This document shows positions 34,821 to 42,911 of a stretch of DNA of 64,000 bases, one piece after another (position 1 is the stretch's first letter; each line of letters starts with the position of its first letter). This DNA is from Bradyrhizobium diazoefficiens (GTDB lineage: Bacteria; Pseudomonadota; Alphaproteobacteria; Rhizobiales; Xanthobacteraceae). The notes beneath the pieces are model-generated. The model was given only the letters and a program-made list of their open reading frames with translations. It made no database searches and was not told where the DNA came from. A program made the translations under genes and the position numbers. The stretch spans positions 186,001 through 250,000 of the forward strand of contig NZ_JAENXS010000001.1 of the NCBI RefSeq assembly GCF_016612535.1, in the 5' to 3' direction.

Positions 34821-35852
34821 ATGGCTCTCGTCCTGGTTACCGGTGGCAGCGGCTTCATCGGACAGCATCTCGTCGAAGCGCTCCGCGCCCGTGGGCAGCG
34901 GGTGCGTGTTCTCGACGTCCGGCCGCCGGCCACGGCGAACGCGGACGTCGACTATGTCCACGGCTCGGTGCTGGATGGCGCCGCAGTCGATGCTGCGCTT
35001 TCGGGGGTCGATCAGGTCTATCACCTCGCCGGCCTGCCCGGCATGTGGGTCGCCAACAAGCGGGACTTTCACGACGTCAATTTCCGCGGCACCGAAATCG
35101 TGCTTGCGGCTGCGATGAAGCGCGGTGTGTCGCGCTTCCTGCACTGCTCCACGGAATCGATCCTGTTCCCTTACGCGAACCTCAACGGCGTCGCCGCCGA
35201 GGAAGCGCTGCAGCCGGCCGACGCGATGCCCGGTGCCTATACGCGGTCGAAGTCGCTTGCCGAGCACCACGCCGCGAAGGCCGCGGCCAGCGGCTTCCCG
35301 CTCGTGATCGGCACCCCGACCATGCCGATCGGCCCCGCCGACCACAATCTGACGCCGCCGACGGCGATGCTGTGGTACTTCCTCCAGAAGAAGGTGCAGC
35401 CGCATCTCGACTTCCTGGTCAACCTCGTCGACGTCCGCGACGTCGCCACGGGCCTTATGCTGACGATGGAGCGCGGCCGCATCGGCCAGCGCTACATCCT
35501 CGGTGGCGATTGCGTCCGGCTCGGCCAGATCCTGCGGATGATGTCGGCGATGAGCGGGCGGCGGCAGTTTCCGGTCGTCGTGCCCGGCAAGATCGCCGAG
35601 CTCTCTGCGACCATGCTCGAATATATGTCCGACCACATCACGCGCCGGCCGCCCAACGGCACCGCCGAGGGCGTGCGCATCGCGCTCGCCGCGAGCGACC
35701 TCTCGATCGGCAAGGCCCGTAACGAGCTCGGCTATGCGCCGCGCCCGATCGAGCCGGTGCTGCGCGAAACCATCACCCATCTGCTCGGCCGCGGCGGCCA
35801 GGCCGCGTCCAATGCCATCGAGCATCACGCGCTGTCGTCGCGCGCGAGCTGA
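34821..35852 (+). CDS. NAD-dependent epimerase/dehydratase (HpnA-like)
   Basis: A 343-residue extended short-chain dehydrogenase. The NAD motif is LVTGGSGFIGQHL at the N-terminus; the active site is serine/threonine in HCSTESIL and the Tyr-Lys pair in AYTRSKSLAEHHA (YxxxK). It resembles hopanoid-associated sugar epimerases, but the hopanoid operon is not adjacent. The ATG at 34821 fits the Rossmann start; a frame open to 34200 is an artefact of GC-rich sequence. It is the middle gene of the Mpo1-like/epimerase/methyltransferase-like run, which suggests lipid or envelope modification. Confidence 0.88.
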   Translation: MALVLVTGGSGFIGQHLVEALRARGQRVRVLDVRPPATANADVDYVHGSVLDGAAVDAALSGVDQVYHLAGLPGMWVANKRDFHDVNFRGTEIVLAAAMKRGVSRFLHCSTESILFPYANLNGVAAEEALQPADAMPGAYTRSKSLAEHHAAKAAASGFPLVIGTPTMPIGPADHNLTPPTAMLWYFLQKKVQPHLDFLVNLVDVRDVATGLMLTMERGRIGQRYILGGDCVRLGQILRMMSAMSGRRQFPVVVPGKIAELSATMLEYMSDHITRRPPNGTAEGVRIALAASDLSIGKARNELGYAPRPIEPVLRETITHLLGRGGQAASNAIEHHALSSRAS

Positions 35853-35882
35853 TCTGCTCCCCAACCCAAAGAACCTTTCCGC

Positions 35883-36509
35883 ATGTCCTTCGATTTCAGC
35901 AAGCTTCTCTCTGTCGCCTGGGGCGGCTGGACCACGACCTGGCCGACGCAACTGCTGGCCCTGATCTGGCTCGCCTGGCTTGCCAGCTGGGTTGGCGCCT
36001 CGTTCTGGCAGGGCCGCACCCAGAAGCAGGTGATGACGCTGGAGTCCGGCCGCTATCGCATCCCGATCCTGGTCGGCGGCATCCTGTTCACGCCGTGGAC
36101 GGCGGAAATGCTCGGCGAGAAGCCGCTCTGGGTCTTCAGCAATACCGGCGTCTACATCACGGCGCTGATCGTGCTCGCCGGCATCTCTTTCACCTGGTGG
36201 GGACGGCTGCATCTCGGCCAGTTCTGGTCGAACACCATCACCCACAAGCAAGACCACCGCGTCATCGACACCGGCCCGTACGGCATCGTGCGTCACCCGA
36301 TCTACACCGGCCTGATCTTCGGCATGCTGGTCACCGGCGTCGCCGTGGGCACCGTCACCGCGATGCTCGGCGCCATCCTGATCTCGCTCGGCATGTGGCA
36401 GAAGGGCCGGATGGAAGAGGTGTTCCTGTCCAAGGAGCTCGGCGAAGACGCCTACGGCGCCTATTGCCGCCGCGTGCCGATGATCATCCCGTTCCTGTCG
36501 CCGCGGTGA
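35883..36509 (+). CDS. Isoprenylcysteine carboxyl methyltransferase-like membrane protein
   Basis: A 208-residue protein with about five membrane helices. The conserved cytosolic motif VIDTGPYGIVRHPIYTGL and the C-terminal RMEEVFLSKELGEDAYGAYCRRVPMIIPF identify the ICMT/PEMT methyltransferase family, which uses S-adenosylmethionine. Bacterial members methylate lipids or other membrane-associated targets; the substrate here is unknown. It follows the epimerase by 30 bp and is probably the last gene of that unit. A long inverted repeat begins 25 bp after its stop. Confidence 0.85.
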   Translation: MSFDFSKLLSVAWGGWTTTWPTQLLALIWLAWLASWVGASFWQGRTQKQVMTLESGRYRIPILVGGILFTPWTAEMLGEKPLWVFSNTGVYITALIVLAGISFTWWGRLHLGQFWSNTITHKQDHRVIDTGPYGIVRHPIYTGLIFGMLVTGVAVGTVTAMLGAILISLGMWQKGRMEEVFLSKELGEDAYGAYCRRVPMIIPFLSPR

Positions 36510-36533
36510 TCTAACGAGCCGCCCAACCCTCGT

Positions 36534-36664
36534 GTGTCGTCCCGGCGAAGGCCGGGACCCATAACCACAGGGAGTGGTTTGGCGAAGACTCGTCGTTTGG
36601 TGCTGCTATCACTCACAATCGATAGATTCCGCGGTATGGGTCCCGGCCTTCGCCGGGACGACAC
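36534..36664. repeat. Intergenic inverted repeat with perfect 30-bp arms
   Basis: The arms 36534-36563 and 36635-36664 are perfect reverse complements over 30 bp, centred on a 71-bp spacer. The arm contains GTCCCGGCGAAGGCCGGGAC, itself a hairpin. This GTCCCGGCGAAGGCCGGGACCC sequence is one of the most frequent intergenic palindromes of Bradyrhizobium-like genomes. It may act as a bidirectional transcription terminator or be a non-autonomous mobile element. The remaining 270 bp to the next gene show nothing else. Confidence 0.85.
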
Positions 36665-36934
36665 CGAAAGTTTTGCGCAACCGCATCCTTGCCATGCAAA
36701 TTCGGCGTGCAGCCATCTGCACGGCGCCTAAACGGCCCGATGCGGGCTGACGCATGTTGACCTTTTTACCGCGACCCAGTTGGATGCGCCCGCAACGAGG
36801 CACGACGACATTCCATCGTGGATCTGGAGAGGTCGACGATCAGGCAAAGATTGAGTCCTGGCCCGCACGGGGTTTTGGACGAATCCTGGACAATCCGTCG
36901 TTGGACAATGCCGCACGTTCGACAGGGGATTTTC

Positions 36935-38239
36935 ATGACCTTTTCCAGCATCTTCGCGCAGTTCGTCGCGTTTCTCGGCGGCGTCGCGCTGCAATGGCGG
37001 AAGCTGTCGGGCACCACACCCGCGCCGGCCTGGGGCCAGACACCGGCGATTCCCGAAGCTAAGCCGCAAGGCGCACTGCCGACGTTGAAAATGCCGACCG
37101 CACGCGGCTGGAGCGAAGGGCAGAAGCCGACCGCTGCGCCCGGGCTCAAGGTCAACGCATTCGCGACCGGCCTCGACCATCCGCGCTGGATCGAGGTACT
37201 GCCCAATGGCGACGTGCTGATCGCGGAAGCGACGCAGATCGCTGGCGCGCCGAGGAGCGTGTTTCACTACGCCATGCAGGCGACGATGCGGCGCGCCGCA
37301 GCACTCGGCGTCAGCGCCAATCGCATCACGCTGCTGCGCGACAAGGACGGCGACGGTGTCGCCGAAGTCCGCGGCGCCTTCATGGAGAACCTGAGCCAGC
37401 CGTTCGGCATGGCGCTGGTCGGCGACACCTTCTATGTCGGCAACACCGACGGCGTGATGGCCTTTCCCTATGTTGCGAATGCCGACAGCATCACCGCGCC
37501 GGGCAAGCGGCTCACGAATTTCAAGCCGAGCGGCCATTGGACGCGCAGCCTGCTCGCGAGCCCCGACGGCAAGAAGCTCTATGCCGGCGTCGGCTCGTTG
37601 AGCAACATCGCCGAGATGGGCATGGAGGTTGAGGAAGGCCGCGCCGCGGTCTACGAGCTCGATCTCGTCGCCGGCACGCATCGCATTTTCGGTGCCGGCC
37701 TGCGCAACCCGGTTGGATTGGCCTGGGAGCCGACGACCGGTGTACTCTGGACCGTCGTCAACGAGCGCGACGGGCTCGGCGACGAGACGCCGCCGGATTA
37801 TCTGACCTCGGTGCGCGATGGCGGCTTCTACGGCTGGCCCTATTGCTATTGGGGCAAGACGGTCGACGACCGCGTGCCGCAGGATGCCGCGATGGTCGCC
37901 AAGGCGCTGACGCCGGACTATGCCCTCGGCGGCCACACCGCCTCGCTCGGCCTGTGCTGGATGCCCGCCGGCACGCTCCCCGGTTTTCCGGACGGCATGG
38001 TGATCGGCCAGCACGGCTCGTGGAATCGCAGCACGCTGTCCGGCTACAAACTGGTGTTCGTCCCGTTCGAGAACGGAAAACCTTCCGGCCCTGCGCGCGA
38101 CATCCTCTCGGGCTTCCTGGCGCCCGACGAGAAGGCATCCTACGGCCGTCCGGTCGGCGTCGTGATCGGACCCGACAGGAAGTCGCTGCTGATGGCCGAC
38201 GACGTCGGCAACGTGATCTGGCGCGTCACCGGCGCTTGA
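36935..38239 (+). CDS. PQQ-type sorbosone dehydrogenase-like protein
   Basis: A 434-residue beta-propeller protein with a short N-terminal hydrophobic segment (FAQFVAFLGGVALQW), likely anchoring or exporting it. The propeller reads FATGLDHPRWIEVLPNGDVLIAEA, RDKDGDGVAE, NLSQPFGMALVGDTFYVGNTDGV and GAGLRNPVGLAWEPTTGVLWTVVNERDGLGDETPPDYL, typical of L-sorbosone/glucose dehydrogenase-like (soluble GDH) proteins that use PQQ. The ATG at 36935 has AGGGGA 8 nt upstream, better than the earlier in-frame ATG at 36818. The substrate is unknown. A repeat element separates it from the convergent dehydrogenase gene. Confidence 0.88.
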   Translation: MTFSSIFAQFVAFLGGVALQWRKLSGTTPAPAWGQTPAIPEAKPQGALPTLKMPTARGWSEGQKPTAAPGLKVNAFATGLDHPRWIEVLPNGDVLIAEATQIAGAPRSVFHYAMQATMRRAAALGVSANRITLLRDKDGDGVAEVRGAFMENLSQPFGMALVGDTFYVGNTDGVMAFPYVANADSITAPGKRLTNFKPSGHWTRSLLASPDGKKLYAGVGSLSNIAEMGMEVEEGRAAVYELDLVAGTHRIFGAGLRNPVGLAWEPTTGVLWTVVNERDGLGDETPPDYLTSVRDGGFYGWPYCYWGKTVDDRVPQDAAMVAKALTPDYALGGHTASLGLCWMPAGTLPGFPDGMVIGQHGSWNRSTLSGYKLVFVPFENGKPSGPARDILSGFLAPDEKASYGRPVGVVIGPDRKSLLMADDVGNVIWRVTGA

Positions 38240-38252
38240 AGCCTTATTTTTT

Positions 38253-38301
38253 GAGCATGATCTTCTCGGAAAACCGCTTCACACTCTTCCGGATCATGCT
38301 C
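38253..38301. repeat. GAGCATGATC repeat that supplies the next gene's stop codon
   Basis: An inverted repeat with perfect 10-bp arms (GAGCATGATC at 38253-38262, GATCATGCTC at 38292-38301) around CTCGGAAAACCG-containing sequence. The last base is also the last base of the TAG stop of the convergent minus-strand gene at 38301. A second copy at 50857-50905 has the same relation to its neighbour. It may also work as a bidirectional terminator. Confidence 0.75.
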
Positions 38302-39125
38302 TAAGTCCCGACGCAGAGCGTGGCGCGCTGCTTGCGCAGCAGCGCGATCACCGAGAGCGCCGTGATGATCCCGGTCTTGGGGTTTTCGGACGGGATGTTT
38401 TCGATCGACATCGAGAACCGCGCCGAATCCGCGTCGACCTCGATCCGGTGAACGTTGCGCGTCACGGTTGGATCGGCCCAGATCTGCACCATGGTGCGAT
38501 CAGGTCCGACGCCCGCGAGCGACAGCGCCACCGCGACGTTGAGGTTGGCCGGAAAGCCCTTTGCGGCCTCGCGCGCGGTGCCCTCGAACAGCTTGAGCGG
38601 CTCGCGCAGATTGTCGATGTCGATGTTGTTCTGAACGATGAACGGTGCGCCCTTCAAGCCGTCGATCGGCTTGCGCGTGACCATTTTCACCGAATGGATG
38701 GTGCCGACCGCGGCGGCGTTGACCGCATCGAGCCCGATCAGCGCCCCGGTCGGCACGATGATGCGGCCGCCATGGGCGCGGGCGAGATCGACGAGATCAA
38801 AATTCTCGAGCAGCCCGCCGACGCTGACCACGACCGCCGCCTTGCCGCGCTTCACCGCAGGCTCGACGATCGCGCGCAATTGGCTGCTCGGCGCGCACTC
38901 GACCACGATGTCGGCGGTCTCACCGAGCTGATCGATCGGCAAGATTTGCGGCTTGCGGCGCAAGCCGCTGAGGAATCCCTGATGCTTGGCGGCATCGCGC
39001 ACAGCTACGGCTGACAGCGCCAGTCCCTCGATGCCCTGATCGAGTGCCATCGCGATCTTGGTGCCGATCGAGCCCAGGCCTGCGATGGCAACCCGCAACT
39101 CGCTCGACGCTTTCTGTTCAGTCAT
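38301..39125 (-). CDS. L-aspartate dehydrogenase-like oxidoreductase
   Basis: A 274-residue NAD(P)-dependent dehydrogenase. It starts with a Rossmann motif LRVAIAGLGSIGTKIA and contains VECAPSSQLRAIVEPA, PTGALIGLDAVNAA and a C-terminal part (WADPTVTRNVHRIEVDAD and IENIPSENPKTG) as in aspartate dehydrogenases (NadX family). The true substrate may be aspartate or a related dicarboxylate-derived amine. The start is the ATG at 39123-39125 with AAGGTGG upstream. It is next to a LysR regulator, an MFS transporter and a tartrate-type dehydrogenase, so it probably belongs to that organic-acid module. Its TAG stop is provided by the repeat at 38253-38301. Confidence 0.85.
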   Translation of the reverse strand: MTEQKASSELRVAIAGLGSIGTKIAMALDQGIEGLALSAVAVRDAAKHQGFLSGLRRKPQILPIDQLGETADIVVECAPSSQLRAIVEPAVKRGKAAVVVSVGGLLENFDLVDLARAHGGRIIVPTGALIGLDAVNAAAVGTIHSVKMVTRKPIDGLKGAPFIVQNNIDIDNLREPLKLFEGTAREAAKGFPANLNVAVALSLAGVGPDRTMVQIWADPTVTRNVHRIEVDADSARFSMSIENIPSENPKTGIITALSVIALLRKQRATLCVGT

Positions 39126-39162
39126 CGCATCCACCTTCTGTCCAAGCTCAGGTCTTAGCGCC

Positions 39163-40080
39163 TCACGCCTCTCGCGCATAGCTGCGCAGGCGCGCTTCGA
39201 GCACCGCCAGCATCGCATCGCGCGCCGGGTCGCGGGAGCCGCGCAGCCACGCCGCAGCCAGCGGCAGCCGACCGACGGGGCCGGTCTGTTTCGGCCGGAG
39301 CGACACGAAGCGCACGCCTGAGACCGCCATCCGCGTCGTCCAGCGCGGCACGATCGCGACCCCGAGCTTCGTGGCCACCAGATGGATGATGGTCTGCTTC
39401 TCGTCGGCGACCTGCACGATGCGCGGCGCGAGCCCGGCCTGCTCGAACAGCTTGATCGTGAGGTCGTGGCTGTGCGGTCGCGAGCGGCGATCCGGCACCA
39501 GCATCGGCTCGTCCGCGATGTCGGCCAGCGTGATGGACTTGCGCGCCGCGAGCGCGTGGCGTTGGGGGAAGGCCACGATCGCGGTCTCCTGGAGCAGAGC
39601 GCGAAATTCGAGCCGCTTGTCCGGCCGGTCGGGTGGACGAACGAAAGCGAGATCGAGAGCGCCAGTCAGAATCTTTGGCAAGAGCCGGACCGTCTTGTCT
39701 TCGAGAAGCTGCACCGCGACTTCCGGATGCTTGATGCGGAAATCACGCAGCAACGGCGGTAGCAGCCCTGCTGCGGCGCTGTCGATGGCGCCGACCCGCA
39801 ACCGCCGACCGGCGCCTGCGCGCGAGCGGTTGCGCAGACTGCTCTCGACGGCCTCGACACGGGCGAGGATGACCCGGGCATCGCGCAACAACGTGGTGCC
39901 GCCCTCGGTGAGCGAGACGGCACGGGTGGTGCGCGCGAACAGCCGCGTCCCCAAATCCTCTTCCAGCAACCTGATCTGGCGGCCGAGCGCGGACGGCAGC
40001 ATCTGGAGATGCTGCGCGGCGCGGCCGAAATGCAGCTGCTCGGCCGCCGCCACGAAGCATCGCAGTTGATGCAATTCCAT
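39163..40080 (-). CDS. LysR family transcriptional regulator
   Basis: A 305-residue LysR protein of the BenM/CatM-like type. It begins MELHQLRCFVAAAEQLHFGRAA, with LLEEDLGTRLFARTTRAVSLTEGG and a typical effector domain (LLPKILTGALDLAFVRPP). The true start is the ATG at 40078-40080, with AGAGG upstream; the frame open to 40170 crosses the operator region. It is divergent from the MFS gene at 40209, and the dyad at 40107-40127 lies in the gap. It probably controls the transport and tartrate/malate-type dehydrogenase genes. Confidence 0.92.
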   Translation of the reverse strand: MELHQLRCFVAAAEQLHFGRAAQHLQMLPSALGRQIRLLEEDLGTRLFARTTRAVSLTEGGTTLLRDARVILARVEAVESSLRNRSRAGAGRRLRVGAIDSAAAGLLPPLLRDFRIKHPEVAVQLLEDKTVRLLPKILTGALDLAFVRPPDRPDKRLEFRALLQETAIVAFPQRHALAARKSITLADIADEPMLVPDRRSRPHSHDLTIKLFEQAGLAPRIVQVADEKQTIIHLVATKLGVAIVPRWTTRMAVSGVRFVSLRPKQTGPVGRLPLAAAWLRGSRDPARDAMLAVLEARLRSYAREA

Positions 40081-40106
40081 GCGCAAATCCTCTCGCCCCG
40101 ACAGGA

Positions 40107-40127
40107 TTATATCATTTTTTTGTATAA
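40107..40127. promoter_or_regulatory. LysR-type dyad TTATA-N11-TATAA
   Basis: Two 5-bp arms that are perfect reverse complements are separated by exactly 11 bp, in the 128-bp gap between the divergent LysR and MFS genes. The T-N11-A spacing is the classic LysR-box arrangement. The minus strand also shows TATAAT, a good -10 box for the regulator gene itself, overlapping this site and fitting autorepression. Confidence 0.55.
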
Positions 40128-40208
40128 ACCAGCGCCAATTGAGTCCGCCTCCCGTGCCGCCTAGGCTCACTGCCAGACAATGAAAATCGGGTTTCAGGGA
40201 GGCCAGAG

Positions 40209-41507
40209 GTGGCGAGCGAGATTCAGAGGCGCGTGCTGCGCAAGATCACCTGGCGCATCGTTCCCTTCATCATGCTGCTCTACTTCGTGGCCTTCATCGA
40301 CCGCGTCAACATCGGCTTCGCCTCGCTGACGATGAACAAGGACATCGGCCTGTCGCCGACCGTCTACGGGTTTGGCGCCGGCATCTTCTTCTGGGGCTAT
40401 TTCCTGTTCGAGGTGCCCTCCAACATCATCCTGCACAAGGTCGGCGCGCGGATCTCGATCGCGCGGGTGATGATCATCTGGGGCCTCGTCTCGGCGGCGA
40501 TGACGTTCGTGCAAGGCGCGACCAGCTTCTACATCCTGCGCTTCCTGCTCGGAATCGCCGAAGCCGGCTTCTTTCCGGGCATCATCCTCTATCTCTCCTA
40601 CTGGTTCCCGGCGCGTCAGCGCGCCGCGGTGACCGCGTTGTTCATGGCGGCCGCTCCCCTCTCGACGGTGCTGGGCTCGCCGGTCTCCGGCGCGCTGCTG
40701 GAGATGGACGGAATGTTCGGCCTCAAGGGCTGGCAATGGCTGTTCGTGCTGGAGGCGCTGCCGGCCGTGCTGCTCGGCTTCGTCGTGCTGGCGTTCCTGA
40801 CCGATCGGCCCGACAAGGCAAAATGGCTCACCGATGACGAGCGACGCTGGCTGGTCGAGACCATGAACGAGGAGACCACCAGCAAGGCCGCGACCGCGAG
40901 CCACAGCATCTGGCGCGGGCTCGCCGACCCGCGTGTGCTGGCGCTGGCGCTGATCTATTTCGGCACTTCGGCTGGCCTCTATACGCTCGGCGTCTGGGCG
41001 CCGCAGATCATCAAGCAGTTCGGCCTGTCCACGCTCCAGGTCGGTTTCCTCAATGCGCTGCCGGCGACTGCGGCCGTCGTCATCATGGTGCTATGGGCGC
41101 GGCATTCGGACCGCACCGGCGAGCGCACCTGGCATGTGGTGTGGGCCTGCCTGATCGCCGCCGCGGGCCTCGCCTATGCAGGACTTGCGACCGGTGTCGT
41201 CACGGTGCTGGTGGCGCTCACGCTGGTCAATATCGGCATCTCTTCCGCAAAACCGCCGCTCTGGAGCATGCCGACGCTGTTCCTGTCCGGCCCCGCGGCC
41301 GCAGCCGGCATCGCCACCATCAACTCGATCGGCAATCTCGGCGGCTTCGTCGGTCCCGCCATAATCGGCTGGATCAAGGACCAGACCGGCAGTTTTGTCG
41401 GCGGCCTCTATTTCGTCGCCGGACTGCTCGTCCTCTCCGCAGTCCTGACCCTGCTATTGTCGCGCGCGCAAACCGCGCCCGTCGAACCCGTTCCGCAATC
41501 CCACTAG
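40209..41507 (+). CDS. MFS transporter (anion:cation symporter family)
   Basis: A 432-residue, 12-TM transporter of the ACS type. The opening RRVLRKITWRIVPFIMLLYFVAFIDRVNIGFASL is the hallmark of this family, which moves organic acids such as tartrate, phthalate or galactonate. GTG 40209 is the start, with AGGGAGG about 7 nt upstream. It is followed at 21 bp by the tartrate dehydrogenase and is divergent from LysR, so it is probably the importer of this pathway. Confidence 0.92.
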   Translation: MASEIQRRVLRKITWRIVPFIMLLYFVAFIDRVNIGFASLTMNKDIGLSPTVYGFGAGIFFWGYFLFEVPSNIILHKVGARISIARVMIIWGLVSAAMTFVQGATSFYILRFLLGIAEAGFFPGIILYLSYWFPARQRAAVTALFMAAAPLSTVLGSPVSGALLEMDGMFGLKGWQWLFVLEALPAVLLGFVVLAFLTDRPDKAKWLTDDERRWLVETMNEETTSKAATASHSIWRGLADPRVLALALIYFGTSAGLYTLGVWAPQIIKQFGLSTLQVGFLNALPATAAVVIMVLWARHSDRTGERTWHVVWACLIAAAGLAYAGLATGVVTVLVALTLVNIGISSAKPPLWSMPTLFLSGPAAAAGIATINSIGNLGGFVGPAIIGWIKDQTGSFVGGLYFVAGLLVLSAVLTLLLSRAQTAPVEPVPQSH

Positions 41508-41528
41508 AATCCCAAACGGAGCATTTTC

Positions 41529-42602
41529 ATGCGCACCCATTCGATCGCAGCGATCCCCGCCGACGGGATCGGTCCCGAGGTCATCTCGGCAGGAATCCGC
41601 GTGTTGGAGGCTCTCGCAATGCGCAGCGGCGACCTTGCCTTCAACATCAAGACCTTCGACTGGGGCTCGGATTATTACAAGAAGCACGGCGTGATGATGC
41701 CCGCGGACGGCCTCGCTGAGCTGAAGAAATTTGATGCGATCTATTTCGGCGCGGTCGGCGCGCCGGACGTGCCCGATCACATCACGCTGTGGGGCCTGCG
41801 CCTGCCGATCTGCCAGGGCTTCGACCAATACGCCAATGTGCGGCCGACCAAGATTTTGCCGGGCGTCTCTTCGCCGCTGCGCAATGTCGGCGTTGGCGAT
41901 CTCGACTGGGTGATCGTGCGCGAGAATTCGGAAGGCGAATATACCGGCATGGGCGGGCGCGCGCACAGGGGCCTGCCGGAAGAGGTCGGCACCGAAGTCG
42001 CGGTCTTTACCCGCGTCGGCGTGACGCGGATCATGCGCTATGCGTTCCAGCTCGCGCAGTCGCGGCCGCGCAAATTCCTGACCGTGGTGACCAAGTCGAA
42101 CGCACAGCGCCATGGCATGGTGATGTGGGACGAGATCGCGGCCGAAGTCGCGGCCGAATTCTCCGACGTCACCTGGGACAAGATGCTGGTCGACGCCATG
42201 ACCGTGCGCATGACGCTGCATCCGAAGAGCCTCGACACCATCGTGGCGACCAATCTCCACGCCGACATCCTCTCCGATCTCGCCGGCGCGCTGGCCGGAA
42301 GCCTCGGCGTGGCGCCGACCGCCAATATCGATCCGCAGCGCCGCTTCCCCTCGATGTTCGAGCCGATCCACGGCTCGGCCTTCGACATCACCGGCAAGGG
42401 CATCGCCAATCCGGTCGCAACATTCTGGACCGGCGCGCAGATGCTCGAGCATCTCGGCGAGAAGGACGCCGCCGTGCGGTTGATGAAGGCCGTCGAGCAG
42501 GTTTGCGCCGCCGGCGTGCTGACGCCTGATGTCGGCGGCAAGGCGACGACGAAGGAAGTGACCGATGCCGTGATCGACGCGATCCACGGCTCGAACGTGT
42601 AG
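41529..42602 (+). CDS. Tartrate/D-malate dehydrogenase (isopropylmalate dehydrogenase family)
   Basis: A 357-residue NAD-dependent beta-decarboxylating dehydrogenase. Motifs: AAIPADGIGPEV at the N-terminus, FGAVGAPDVPDHITLWGLRLPI, VIVRENSEGEYTGMGG, the active-site YAF and lysine region (RIMRYAFQLAQ, TKSNAQRHGMVMWDE) and the metal-binding aspartates in IVATNLHADILSDLAGALAG. The text is like tartrate dehydrogenase (TtuC) and D-malate dehydrogenase. It probably converts D-malate or tartrate taken up by the adjacent MFS protein. The gene is 21 bp downstream of the transporter, in one operon under the LysR. Confidence 0.9.
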   Translation: MRTHSIAAIPADGIGPEVISAGIRVLEALAMRSGDLAFNIKTFDWGSDYYKKHGVMMPADGLAELKKFDAIYFGAVGAPDVPDHITLWGLRLPICQGFDQYANVRPTKILPGVSSPLRNVGVGDLDWVIVRENSEGEYTGMGGRAHRGLPEEVGTEVAVFTRVGVTRIMRYAFQLAQSRPRKFLTVVTKSNAQRHGMVMWDEIAAEVAAEFSDVTWDKMLVDAMTVRMTLHPKSLDTIVATNLHADILSDLAGALAGSLGVAPTANIDPQRRFPSMFEPIHGSAFDITGKGIANPVATFWTGAQMLEHLGEKDAAVRLMKAVEQVCAAGVLTPDVGGKATTKEVTDAVIDAIHGSNV

Positions 42603-42767
42603 TCATTTCCTCTCCCGCTTCTTAGGGCTGAGAGGACCAGGAAGAGGGCTATTCGTCGATACCAAGGTGGCAGGCGGGTGCGCGCAGAGTCATCTCTCAC
42701 CCGGAATGCGGAGGCGATCGCCTCCGGGACCAAGCCGGGGAGGCTCTAAAATTTTTTGACTCCCCTC

Positions 42768-42796
42768 TTGAAACCAAAACCGCGTTTTTTTATTTT
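42768..42796 (+). promoter_or_regulatory. Promoter of the hsp20 gene (TTGAAA-N17-TATTTT)
   Basis: A -35-like TTGAAA (42768-42773) and a -10-like TATTTT (42791-42796) are separated by exactly 17 bp. Transcription would start near 42803 and give a leader of about 109 nt, the expected length of a ROSE thermometer leader. ROSE-controlled genes in Bradyrhizobium are known to use housekeeping-type promoters. Confidence 0.5.
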
Positions 42797-42802
42797 TTCG
42801 TT

Positions 42803-42911
42803 GCCGCCGAGAGGTGGTGTCCCCGACGCCTGATGGGTTGGGGATAGCTGAGACGGGCACCGGTCGTGTCCGGTGCCGCTGTATCCATTTTGCTCTTTGG
42901 AGGATCTGGCT
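42803..42911 (+). promoter_or_regulatory. ROSE-type RNA thermometer in the hsp20 leader
   Basis: The leader folds into stems that fit the ROSE element (repression of heat-shock gene expression), described first in Bradyrhizobium japonicum. It has a hairpin TCCCC...GGGGA, an 8-bp stem GGCACCGG/CCGGTGCC, and just before the start codon a TTGCTCTTTGGAGG stretch in which TTGCT can mask the GGAGG ribosome site, as in the conserved 3' hairpin of ROSE. Heat would melt it and allow translation. The exact stems were judged by eye. Confidence 0.8.

Noticed and set aside
34794..36296. 500-residue minus-strand frame
   Set aside because: Complement of the epimerase and methyltransferase-like genes, which have clear motifs.
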